Of a stretch of DNA of 64,000 nucleotides, positions 36,355 through 47,489 are shown piece after piece (position 1 is the first letter of the stretch; each line of letters opens with the position of its first letter). The stretch lies in NCBI RefSeq assembly GCF_025698545.1, contig NC_068576.1, forward strand, positions 49,069,390-49,133,389, read 5' to 3'. A program made the position numbers and the translations under genes. Origin of the DNA: Gossypium raimondii (taxonomy: Eukaryota > Streptophyta > Magnoliopsida > Malvales > Malvaceae). The notes below the pieces were generated by a model that was given only the letters and a program-made list of their open reading frames with translations, had not been told where the DNA came from and searched no databases.

Positions 36355-38125
36355 AATCCATGCTGAAAATTATTTTTTATGGATAAACTATAAAAACAGT
36401 CATCCAGCTATGCCTTTTGTAAACTATAAAAACGGTCATCCAGCTATGCCTTTCGTTCTATTTTGGTCACCCAACTATTAATTTTTTTAATTTAGTCACT
36501 AAACTTTTAGAAATTAAATATTTTAGTCACTTTGAGTTGATGTGAGTTTTTTTACCGGTCTAATAACAAAATTAGCCCTTTAATGTTTACACATTCTATC
36601 AATTTGATCCTAAATATAAAAATTCAACAAATTTAACCCTTTATTTTTACAAAAAGTTCATTTTATTTCTAATTCTAAAAAATCAATAAATTTGGCCATC
36701 AACATTTACAAAATCTATCAATTTAGTCTTAACTCGAAATTTTTTTTTTAAAATATTCATTTCTAGCCTTTTATGACCAATTGGCTAACCCATATGAGAT
36801 ATTAAAATAAGAAAAAGAGTACCCTCTTTCAAGTCACTTGCAAAAGAACTCTAAAAGGTTGGGATAAAATACAAAAAAAAAAAAAAATAAGATCCAAAAG
36901 AAAATAAAGACATTAAAAACGTTATCTGTTCGGGTAGTAATGTAGCCAATTATTGGTTTGGTCCAGTGTGAAGCCTAAATTATAGTAAAAGAAATTATTG
37001 CAAGTGGCTTGAAAGTAGAGGTGATCATGGGTTGGGCTATCTGGCCCGGCCCGACGGTCCGCCCGAAAAATAGGAGGGTTTGGGTAAAAATATATGCCCA
37101 AAATATGGGTTTGGGCAAAAAAAAAGGCCCGTTTAAAAAATGGGCGGGCCCTGAGTAAAACTTTTTAGCGGGCTCACTTAACCCTACCCAAATTATATAT
37201 TAAATATATATTTTTATTTTTAATCAAATATACTTTTTAACTTATGAAATGTAAAAAAAATAAATTTATTTTTAAAAATATATATTATAAGTTACAAAAA
37301 ATTTATTAATCAGTATATATGTATAGAATTAGAATAAAAAATTTAATTGATTCTAATTCTATTTAAATAAATATATATGTATTAATCAGTTAAAAATATT
37401 AGTTGACCAATAAATTTAATTTAGCTTATAATTTATAGTTTGTTATAAAATTAAATATGTTGATTGGTTAATGTATAGATATTCTGGTTGGTTGATTATT
37501 TTTTGCAGGTTTTTGATGCTATTTTGGTGTTATAAAATTTAATATGGGCTAGGCTGGGCCAGGCTTGGGCTTAGAAAATTATTTTGGGCCGGGCTTGGAC
37601 AAATTTTTAGGCCCATATTTCAGGTCGGGTCAGGCCCGGGCCTAAAATTTTGTCTAGGCCCATGATCACCTCTACTTGAAAGAGGGTACTCTTTCTTATT
37701 TTAATATCTCGCATGGGTTAGGTGATGAGTTATAAAGGGTTAAAAATAAATTTTATTACAATATATATTTAAAATTTTAGAATTAGAACTAAATTGACAA
37801 ATTTTGTAAATATTGAGGGCAAAATTTATTGATATTTTTAGAATTAGAACTAAAACAATAAATTTTGTAAACATTGAGGGTTAAATTTGTTGAATTTTTT
37901 ATATTTAGAATCAAATTGATAGAATGTGTAAACAATAAAAGGTTAATTTTGTTACTAGACCAATTAAAAAGCCCACATTAACTCAAGGTGACTAAAATAT
38001 TTAATTTTAAAAAGTTTACTTATTAAGTCCAAAAAATTAGTAACTAAAATAGATCGAAAGACATATTTAGACATAGTTGGGTGACTATTTTTGTAGTTTA
38101 CCCAAAAAAAAATAATTTTCGGTAT
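36355..38125. mobile_element. Long inverted-repeat (foldback/MULE-like) element
   Basis: Left arm about 36355-36842 and right arm about 36999-38125 (minus the hAT insertion) are reverse complements with moderate divergence. Outer ends read CTGAAAATTATTTTTTATGG and, inverted, CCGAAAATTATTTTTTT then GGGTAAAC. The arms share ATTCTATCAATTTGAT, ATATTAAAATAAGAAA and GAGTACCCTCTTTCAAG. Between them is only a spacer of about 155 bp with no coding potential. The left end also has a 41-bp tandem duplication (TCATCCAGCTATGCC twice, 36401 and 36437). A target duplication was not found, so superfamily is uncertain. Confidence 0.75.
37016..37674. mobile_element. hAT-like non-autonomous element
   Basis: 659 bp with terminal inverted repeats TAGAGGTGATCATGGG (left) and CCCATGATCACCTCTA-like (right), flanked by the perfect 8-bp duplication CTTGAAAG at 37008-37015 and 37675-37682. 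An 8-bp duplication and a TAGRGGTG-type end are hAT features. Subterminal regions are rich in GGGCC/GGCCC. No transposase. Deleting it restores the pairing of the surrounding inverted-repeat arms. Confidence 0.88.
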
Positions 38126-38326
38126 GCTACGATTTCAGAAAATGGAAACTTGATTTAACTGTTTGGAAACATATCATTAAACACCATGCAATTAAAAGAT
38201 AACATTTCATGTCCCCAAATGCTAAAGACGACAACTATACGAACCTTTGATCATGTTCTTATAACAACTTTCCCGTCTTTTTTTTTTCAGGCAAATGACT
38301 GCAAATAGCTAAAGTTTAGCAATGGC

Positions 38327-41300
38327 TTACTCTATTGGAGAATCCCAAATGGAAATTTCTGAATATCCATCTTCAGTAGCACAAGCACGAAACATGCCAG
38401 TGGTGTTGAAGAGCATAGCGACTTCTCCGGTGGAAGACACGGCAATTAATCCTGCATTGCCCCGTGGAACTCGGTTCATAGCGTAAGCAGCAGCTTCCTT
38501 GAGGGAAAGACCTTTGAACTCCATAACAGCAGCTACATCCCTTGCGATGGTACCACGGATTATTGCTTCTCCTCTGCCTGTAGCAGAAACGGCACAGAGA
38601 TGGTTCGCGTAAGTCCCTGCACCGATGATTGGTGTGTCCCCAATCCGGCCTACCATTTTGCTCACTATTCCACCAGTTGATGTTGCAGTAGCCAAATTTC
38701 CTTCACTGTCAACAGCCACACATCCAACAATGCCAATCTGGCTATCACCATCAGCAAGTGCAGCGTCTTTTGGCACCTCCTTTTGAATTGGTTGAGTGTA
38801 ATCAAGCTGCAGATTAAAACAAAACCAAAGACATAAAACTTGAAGCATCGGTTCAAAATCAAACTTTGGACAAGAATAAGTTGAAAGCTGGGGAAACATT
38901 TTCCGACACAAGGATAAACAAGCAGAAGAATTTTGTTGGATGCCATACTAAGATATTTTAAGCAGTATTGAGGTCTGATGTTCTATGGTTTTATAAGTTA
39001 TATTTTCGAAAATCGTATAAGAAGTAGACAGTTTGAAGTTTGAACAGACCAAGACTAAAGTTTGTGTATAAAAAATACCTGAACTCTGCAGCTTCTTGTG
39101 CCTGCTTAAGTCTTTCAATGTTTTCAGGGGTGATAAAATGGCTCATCTCAACAGTCTCAAGACCCTGACCCGACGTAGAACAAAACAGAGACAAGAAAAG
39201 CAGATCATAATCATTTCTATAGTAATTCAAAGCTATAAGCACCATATATTTAGTTTTCTTTGGCCGGTTATCAGAATTAAGGATGAGTGTCGTATAGTAC
39301 GCGTGTCACATGGATATACTCACTCGTTTTAAAGTTTTTGCATATGTTTGGAGGATCATAATCTCCTAAACATGTTTGCTATTGTGGCTGAAGAAGAAGG
39401 CAGAATTCGAAGCGCTAATGATATGTTTCACTCCACTTCATTGAACAAAAAGGATACCAAACTAAACAAATAAACAACATAGTACATGTAATTGATTGCA
39501 GGGGTGATTGTTCGATCGAATCGAGTCGAATCGAATGAAAAAAATTTGAGTTAATCGAGTTGACGAGTCCTATTTTATCATCCTAACACGATTCAAAATT
39601 TTTTCGAATCGAGTCGAATAAAACGAATTTTGAGTCGAATCGAATCGAGTGAAATTATTCAAGTTAAATTTAAAAATTAAACATGTATTGTGTTATAGTA
39701 TAACTAATAACATGTTAGAGCACAAAATCATATATATTTGAAAACTTTTTCAAAGGAAAATAATAAGAAAAAAGATAAGATACTTTAGTATTATATAATT
39801 GAATCATTAATTAATTTATTTAGATCCCAAAATTATTTTTTAGAAAAATTTTAAAATTTTAACTTTCTTTACATATTCTTTAATTTTTAAATTTTATAAT
39901 TTTTAAAAATATAAAATTTTGATAATGCTATAAATATTTTGAATTTTAAAAATTATTTTGAATTTTTTTGTAATATTTGTTGAGAAAGACCAATTTATTT
40001 ATTTTCAAAATTGACAAGGGTAAAAGGTGTATTTACACCAATACGTTATTTGAATTATTTGAGTCACTCGAATTGTAAAATTTAACTTGATTCGAACACA
40101 AAATTGAATTACTTATTTTGGTTGACTCAAATAACTTAATTTGATTAGCTCAAAATTTAATTTTTTAAAATTTTTTAATTGAATTGAGTTTTGCAAAATG
40201 AAAATCGCAGAAAACTTACCTAAAAGAAGAATATGTCGCCTAACATTTGACAAATTAGAGCAATAACTTCAAATATTTGAAAAACCTTGAATGTTTAAGT
40301 AGGAATAAAGTAGAACAAATAATACTAAAGGCAAGCAACAAGGAACTAAAAGCTAAAGAATAAAAGGTTCAGATTTTTACAAAATTTAAGAACAGACCCG
40401 ATAGACCTTTCAGTGACATGGATGTTAAAGAGCATTAGCAAATCAAAGATTGCATGTCACCTACTTGTTCCCTTGCGAAGGCCTCAGCACCATCAAATGC
40501 CAGATACATATGAGGAGTCTTGTCCATGACTAACCGCGCAAGGGATATGGCATTCACAACAGTGCTGACACCTGAAACAGCTCCACATTTCATTGTCTTG
40601 CCATCCATGATGCATGCTTCCATCTCAACTGTACCTGAGGTGGTGAGGACAGACCCCTTTCCTGCATTGAAATGCGGATTGTTTTCCAGTTCACGAACCT
40701 ATGAAGCAAATGACCGATAAACCCAGAACTCCTTAGAATATGCTTACAACAACAGCAAGAAAAAAGAGACTTGTTTTGGTCTATTCAGAATCAGATAAAG
40801 AAAAGAACCCATTTCATGTTGGCATAAGCTCTTGAAATCTAGTCCCTCTGGCTTCTAGGTACTACATATCACTCAAGTGAAACCACTAAATCTTGGCTAA
40901 ACCAATCGTTGTTTCAAAGTTGCAGAATTTCACAATCAAATGTGCCCCAAAAGTAGTGATTAAAAGAAATTTCAGCTACAATCAGAACATCCCAAATATT
41001 TATAGCCCACCCATTTGGTCATACTATCTACTTTACATCGGCACCAACTATATTGCAAAACAAACTACTTATTTGACATAAACCAAGACTAGAGATGCAG
41101 TGAATATAAATAATAAAAATAAAAATAAAAATAAAAGTAAAGGTATAGATAGCAATAAAAGCCAATACCACAAGTTCAACAACGTCCAAGGGGTGGTTGT
41201 GGGCTTTGAGAGCGGCGATCCCAACGTCAAGGCAGCGGCGGAGGGCAGCTTCACGAGGGAGACGTTTTTCTGGGGGCAAAGAAAGTGGGATGTCTCCAGC

Positions 41301-41330
41301 TCCTCCATGAACAGCAATTGCCCACCCCAT
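38327..41330 (-). pseudogene. ASPGA1: L-asparaginase / isoaspartyl peptidase, copy A (broken)
   Basis: Minus strand, four exons: 41169-41330, 40465-40698, 39079-39164 and 38327-38806. Exon structure equals copy B. The family is an Ntn-hydrolase that cleaves itself to expose a catalytic threonine and hydrolyses asparagine and beta-aspartyl dipeptides. Two independent defects: (1) exon 3 is 86 instead of 87 bp because one base is missing between 39088 and 39089, which throws exon 4 out of frame; (2) the codon for the nucleophile threonine (GTVGC in copy B) is ATT, giving GIVGC, so the protein could not autoprocess even if the frame were kept. Exons 1 and 2 are intact. A 1.17-kb MULE-like element sits 94 bp upstream of the ATG. 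Alternative splicing could in principle avoid the frame change, but not the Thr-to-Ile change. Confidence 0.93.
39500..40190. mobile_element. Insertion in intron 2 of asparaginase copy A
   Basis: About 690 bp absent from copy B, where ACTTGATTGCC is followed directly by AACTTGCAAAAGG. It starts CAGGGGTGATTGTTCGATC with repeated TCGAATCGAGTCG motifs, a start typical of hAT-type miniature elements, but the right end and target duplication are not clear. A diverged relative is at 45196-45325. Confidence 0.7.
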
Positions 41331-41423
41331 TTCTCCTTCTTTAGCCTTGTAAACTCTAAAGCCCCCACTTTCCCTCTCCCTCTCCTCGCTCTTATTTCTT
41401 GGGTAGTTGGTAATTTATATTTT

Positions 41424-42596
41424 GGATTTTTTACCCAGATTTAAAAGAATTAATTATTTACGAAAATAATTAAAGTAAATGATTCTTTTTCTACTGTGAT
41501 CGTCAGTGCTGCTTGACACATTGACAACATCACTCTCTCATCATTAGCTAATAATAAATTTTTTTTAAAATATATAATTTTTTTGTCACCATTGTATCAA
41601 GAAGGAAAAAAAATAATTTTTTTTAATGGGTGCTGCCAATTTATCAAGCGACATCAGATATTTAAATTGTAAAAGTCAAAAAGGAAGAAATCTCTTCTTT
41701 TGTGTTGAAATTAGCATGAAATGTCACCGTTAACAATAACATCGATCACTATTGAGTACAACAGTAAAATTTTCAATCAAGATAAAGAAGGAAAAGAAAT
41801 AAAATAAAAAAGACAAGTAAGTACTACTGTTGGAGTTTTCAATTGAGAATAAAAGTGAAATTTGAATGGGAAAAGAAAAGAGAGTGAATGAAAAATAGAG
41901 AATTAAATATGAGAAAGAAAAAAACATATATAAAAGATAGAAAATCAAATATTTTATTCTTTTTTCTTTCTCATAATTGAGTTTTCCTCTCTCGTCACTT
42001 CTCTCAAATCTCTTTCTCTCGTCTCTCTATTTTTTTCTCATATCTTTCTTTTCAACTCTCTTCTCATCTAAGATTATTTTTTTGAAAAAATATTTCATCT
42101 AGTGATAGTGACATTGACAAGCCAAGAAGACAATCACTACATATGAAGTAAGCATCGGTCATGTGCTTCCTCATTTATTTATTTTTTCTATTTCAAGCGT
42201 TTCCTTTTAGCTATTTTTCTGTTTCACTTGTTTTTTTTTCTTGAAAATTTCCATTAATGTTGCTTGATACACTGACGACACCGAATTTTTTTTTAATTTA
42301 TTGATCGATGTCACATGACACACTGATGACACCCAAAAAAATATATTTTCCCTCACTGAATACTCGTATTTTTAACGGGTATTTTGAAAAATATATATTG
42401 GTGCCGCCTGACACAGTGGTGACACTCAATTTTTTTTGAAAGTCGATGACTAACTAATGATGAAAGGACGGTTCCGTCATAATGTCAAGTGACACCAGCA
42501 ATCTCTTGGGAGAATGGATCATTTACGTATATAAATTTAGACTTGGATTATTTTAATAAATAAATAATTCCTTTGGATCAATGACGTAAAAAGGCC
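41424..42596. mobile_element. MULE-like insertion upstream of asparaginase copy A
   Basis: 1173 bp. Ends are imperfect inverted repeats: GGATTTTTTAC...GAATTAATTATTTACG on the left, and the complement of ...AATTATTTATTTA...GTAAAAAGGCC on the right. Flanked by 9-bp near-duplications TTATATTTT (41415-41423) and TTATATTTC (42597-42605), 8 of 9 matching; copy B has the single empty site TTACATTTC at 50125-50133. Inside, a degenerate motif around TGACACANTGNTGACA recurs at about 41508, 42254, 42304, 42398 and 42484. No transposase. The 9-bp duplication points to the Mutator superfamily. Confidence 0.82.
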
Positions 42597-43328
42597 TTAT
42601 ATTTCACACCAAAGAAAACAAAAGAAAACAGAGACGGTGCTGTGGTTGATGCTAGCGAGTCACTTACATTTTTCCCAAATTGGTCACCAGTTTCCTCCAT
42701 CCTCCAACATAAGTCATATGCCAATCACAAACTTCCTAATTTCCTAACTTTTCGCTAGCTTCTTGGAGATTGAGAGTTTGGAATGTAGCCCTGCTGCCAT
42801 TCCTCCTCCTTTACTCACATTTATAATTTTATCTTTAAATTTAATCAAACAATATTCTTGATTTTTTTAAGAAAATATTATTATCATTAACTATAACAAT
42901 GAATAAAAAGAATAGAAAGACATGAGATATAGTCTAAACGATAAATAAATCACTAGTTACTACAAATGAATGTATAAATGTCATATTTGTAGAATAATTT
43001 CAAAAAAAGAAAAAGATAAATTGACAGTAGCTACAACTAAAATTATTCGGAAACAAATCAAAGATGTACTAACTTGATCAAATTGTTTAAAATTTACATC
43101 CAAGCCTGTCATCATATCAACCTGATGATAAATATTGATCAAATAATAAATAATTGTTAAAAACCCCAAAAGAGTCACCGCATCAATGATGCACACAAAA
43201 AGACAAGTCTCATATGACTTATCTTTCTCCTTCATCTTAAATCTATGTTCTCTTTATGATCTATAATGATTAGGCTTTTCGAGAAAGGTCCTAATAAATT
43301 TGACGATACCCTTACATTGACAAATCTC

Positions 43329-43350
43329 ATATATATATATATATATATAT
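43329..43350. repeat. (AT)n microsatellite
   Basis: 11 AT repeats. Confidence 0.9.
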
Positions 43351-45195
43351 CAAAACATGACTAGAAACCAGAAACTAAAAAAAAAACCATAGTGAACAAA
43401 ACAAAAATTATGAAAAATAATGTTGAAAAAACCACAACGAATAACCAACTCAAACTGTCGCCAATAAAACAAAGATTTAGTTTGAAAAAAGTTGAGCGGT
43501 TAGGATTTTCAAAAGGAACTTTAATAGTTGAGGTTTTTTATTTAAAGTTAAAGGTTTAAATTTAATATTACATATTATTTTAAAGATTTAATATAAACTA
43601 TTTAAAGACATAAATATCCTTGTTTTGATATTTGATGTTTGTAAAATAAAAGAGATATTTTAAATTTTCTCTAATTCTAAACTTTATTCATATTGTAGAT
43701 TCAATACTTATACTTTTTTCTAATTTGATAATTAAAGTTTTTGTTGTTGTTTAATATAATGCTCAAACTTGATAAATGTTATACAAATTATCCACGATAG
43801 CTAGTGCCTTTCATTCTTTTGTTACATGTCGGTACGAGCCAAATTCTTTTCTAATTTACAAGGGTTATGTTGAATTTTTTAGTTATCGACATCTAATAAA
43901 AATTTGATAGTATTAACTATTTTGTGTAAGTTGTGTAACTTTTGTCAAGTTTGGATATCACATTGGATAACCAAATTCATATACTAAATCAATATAAAGT
44001 ATTAAATTTGGGTATCAAATGTTATATTATACCTTTTCATTTTTAACACTTTTTAGGTAATTACAATAAATCTCTATTATTCTAAAGTTTAAGTTGTGTT
44101 AAACATACTAGTTTGACTTGTCTTGACTTGTATGGAACGATAGTTAAAATTCTTGTCAAACACCTGTTTAACATTATTAATGTTGGATATCAATAAAGGA
44201 GGAGACATGAAGGAGGATGTGGTGGTTATGATGGGGCCAGTTCACCTAGGTAGGACAAAGAGTCAGAGGATGTATGTGAGCAAAGAGGGTTGAAATTGCT
44301 ATTGAGTGTTGAAGGTATTAAGGAGGTTAGGATGCTTTAGGATCAACCATGTGTTCATCGCGCAGAGGGATATATATAGAGGAGGTTTCGTGCTTGGTGG
44401 CGCTGATAGACATGGTGAATATGTTATCATGCATCATTATGGGATGCAAGAGAAGGAAATCTGTGATTCATTCTAAATTGTGGTGTAGAGTGATTAGACT
44501 CACGCACGGTTTGGTGGCCTAAAAAGTAACATTTTGAATAGAAGAGTAAGTGGAAGATCAATCAAGACCTTTTGTAGAAAGTATATGGTTGTCTTATAGG
44601 GATTGTTAATCAATACCCTGTCGAGGAAAATGGAAGGTCAAATGGAACTAGGCCTTTTAGACCACTTTGTCCCTTGGTGACTAATAGGCCAACACTGATC
44701 GGAGGGGTGTTCCTCAAGTATCTTGTTGTACTACCATGTGTCTAAAGCCGGAGGGGTATAATAAACATTGATTCAAACCATGTGATCCTATCCCTACTTC
44801 TAAGTAAAAAAAAATGCTAACCTAATCATACCATTAAAATTTTAGATTCAAGTTTGATCGTGTCTATAATCTCTCTAGATTTATTTTATTTTATAGTTTA
44901 GATATAGTTTTATCATTTTCTTGAAAGTAGATCTAATTTGATTATTAATTTAATAATTTACTGTGCCAAATTAATTATAATTATAATTATTTAAATTATA
45001 TTAGCATATGTTTTTTTTAAAACAAAGTAAAACATTAATTTTTTTAAAAAAAAAAGCTCTTCTAAAATCTATTTGCTCCATTTAAAAAACTCAAAATTGA
45101 GATAAAAAAAACATCAACCTTATTATCATTTCACGTACCAAGGGTCGCTAAAACCACGTTCTAATTGCATTCCTCTGCCTGGAGAGTGCTCTAAT

Positions 45196-45325
45196 AAGAT
45201 GGATCGAATAAAAATAATTTGAATTAATTGAGTTGACGAATTTTATTTTATTATTTTAACTTAATTTAAAAATTTTCAAATAGAATCGAATAAAATAAAA
45301 TTTGAATAAAATTAAGTATATTTAT
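45196..45325. repeat. Relic related to the copy A intron insertion
   Basis: GGATCGAATAAAAATAATTTG, then GAGTTGACGA and ATAGAATCGAATAAAA, follow the same order as 39515-39650 with many differences, indicating an older member of the same repeat family. Confidence 0.5.
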
Positions 45326-45753
45326 TCGAGATGGAAAACATAATATTAATATATAGGCAACTTAACTTACGTTCAAAGTCTCAAAATTTATAATTAAATA
45401 GTAATCCATATAATATAACTGAAACCGATAAGCATAGACTGAAAAGAAAAGCTTTAGGCAAGTGGGTTTAACACAACTACTATTATCTTTTTTCTTTTTT
45501 TTTGCTTTTACAGAAATTGGTGAGTATTCATTTTAGTAAGTGATAGAAAATTCCTGAAGAAAAGGTTAGATAATTCATCTTTGAATCAGGTACCAGATTC
45601 AATGTAAATGCATTGTCCATTATATATATAAATGTCAACTTTACAAGTTCTTACCCTCTAATTATTATTGACTGTCTTTGCAGTACTAGATTCAATGGGG
45701 GATAATTAAAAAGAAAACAAAGGGGGAACGTGCAGCTGCAATTTCATTAACAT

Positions 45754-45773
45754 TATATATATATATATATATA
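45754..45773. repeat. (AT)n microsatellite
   Basis: 10 AT repeats. Confidence 0.9.
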
Positions 45774-47489
45774 GGTATTGAGTTGATTGATATGAGATGG
45801 GCCATTGATGATGGAAGCTAGAAAGCAGCAATGGAATTAGTGGAATGAGATGAAGTGGGAACATGTGTGGCTTTCCACATTAACCACTAATGAATGGGTA
45901 AATTTTTGTTTCTCTTTTTATATGAAAAAGGGGGGACGGCCATTAAGATTCAATGTGCGGACAATAGGGTTGAAATGGAACAGCTTTTTAAATGGGCAAA
46001 AAGGTGTTGAAAGTGGAAGAAGGTGAACACAAAGACAGGGATATATTGTTTGTGTCTATATGATGTTCGTCAAAATGCTCCAATCAACCCCACATTTCCA
46101 TTTCTACTATAGAACAAGTAGGGAAACCCACATTTTCTACATTGGAAAAAAAAATCAGTATCTCCAAGGAAAAAAACAACAAAAAAGTTACATTTAAAGT
46201 TTCTTTTCTTTTTCATTGTTTTGATTCTACATAAAAACTTGTATAACTCCAACTACAAAAAAGAACAGTAACATCACTTGAAATGAAAATTGCAAAAGAA
46301 AAATGGCGATGGACCTCGAAACTCCGGTGTCGGAGATAGTTTTCAAGTTAGATTTTACTTTTGTTTTTTCAAAATGGAATGGAAATTAAAATGAAAAATG
46401 CAACAGAAAATAAGTTTAAGGTAAAAATTAGAGTTTAATTTTTTTTTCAAAAACAAAAAGTTAGTGGTTATATTTAAAGTAATAAACACTTAATCAATTT
46501 GTTGTCGACTGGGAACTCAATTCGAATTAGAAAATTTTCTATAAAATTACCAATGAGATAATTTGTAAATAAAAGAAATATCTCTATAAATCTTCTGAAA
46601 TAATTTATTAAGATAACAGTATTAAATTAATATTATTTTTAAAATAGTTAATCTAAAATTAAATTATCCGATAGAGTTTCAGTAGAAGTGTGATTCTTCC
46701 ATTGCTCAATCACTGAAAAATCATCGTCACTAACCACCGGATTTCCGTCGTCGCAACCACGCCCCAACATTGTTGTGACCGATGGTGTTATTGAAGGCGC
46801 AACACCCTCATGACACTCCAAGTCAATTCGACTGCTGCTGGTTAGGTCTAGGCCAGTGATGACCCGATTAGACCGTTGGCTCGATTTTACATACATGATT
46901 CAGTTCGATTAGTTTTGAATCTCGATCTCGATTTTTTATTCTCAATTTCAATTTTTGATCTCAAGTTCAATTTTTAAGTTTAATTATGCTAATTGTCTGA
47001 CTCAAAAATTAATTTCTAAAAATATAATATTTATTTTAATTAATTTAATTTTACTTAATCATAATTAATTTTCTAAAAAATCATTGAGATTTTCAAAACT
47101 TAATTTTTAAAGAAATTCTTTAATCAAATTCTTTACCAGAACAATTCTCATAAGCGCCTAATTTAATTCCATACCGAATAAATGAACTCAATTAAATCAT
47201 TTCTAAAATTGTAGATATTTCTTTTGATTTAAATGCAATCCATTCGAGCTTTTATCATCCTTGGTCCCTTTCCAATTATTTAATGAGATATCAGCAATTT
47301 TGGTAATTTTTTTACTATGAACCCAAACTCTAAATCCTAAATCTCAAACCTTGAACCTTGCTTTGGAAGATGGCTCGGACAATCCCTCCTATCTCGGATA
47401 TCCCTTTTCACATGCAACCATTACCCTCTCCCCCGCAAAATCAATGAACACAACTCCTAAGCTTATATGAAATTTATAAAATGAGTTAT

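Larger units (their letters stand above)
38127..42780 (-). repeat. Duplicated block, copy A (contains broken asparaginase)
   Basis: Homologous to 47490-50325 in the same orientation, introns and flanks included, at an estimated 95-98 percent identity. Copy A is longer because of an intron-2 insertion (about 39500-40190) and an upstream insertion (41424-42596). Homology stops on the 3' side of the gene at the edge of the inverted-repeat element. Confidence 0.88.
42781..47489. other. Spacer between the asparaginase copies, no gene supported
   Basis: Contains (AT)n at 43329-43350 and 45754-45773. 44200-44800 is somewhat GC-richer and could be a decayed coding fragment, but every frame has stops and I recognise nothing. 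An 82-codon minus-strand frame at 46648-46896 lacks any known motif. Confidence 0.5.

Noticed and set aside
44200..44800. GC-richer stretch suggesting a decayed gene
   Set aside because: All frames are interrupted and no family could be recognised.
46648..46896. 82-codon minus-strand frame
   Set aside because: No recognisable motif and isolated; kept only as part of the spacer.
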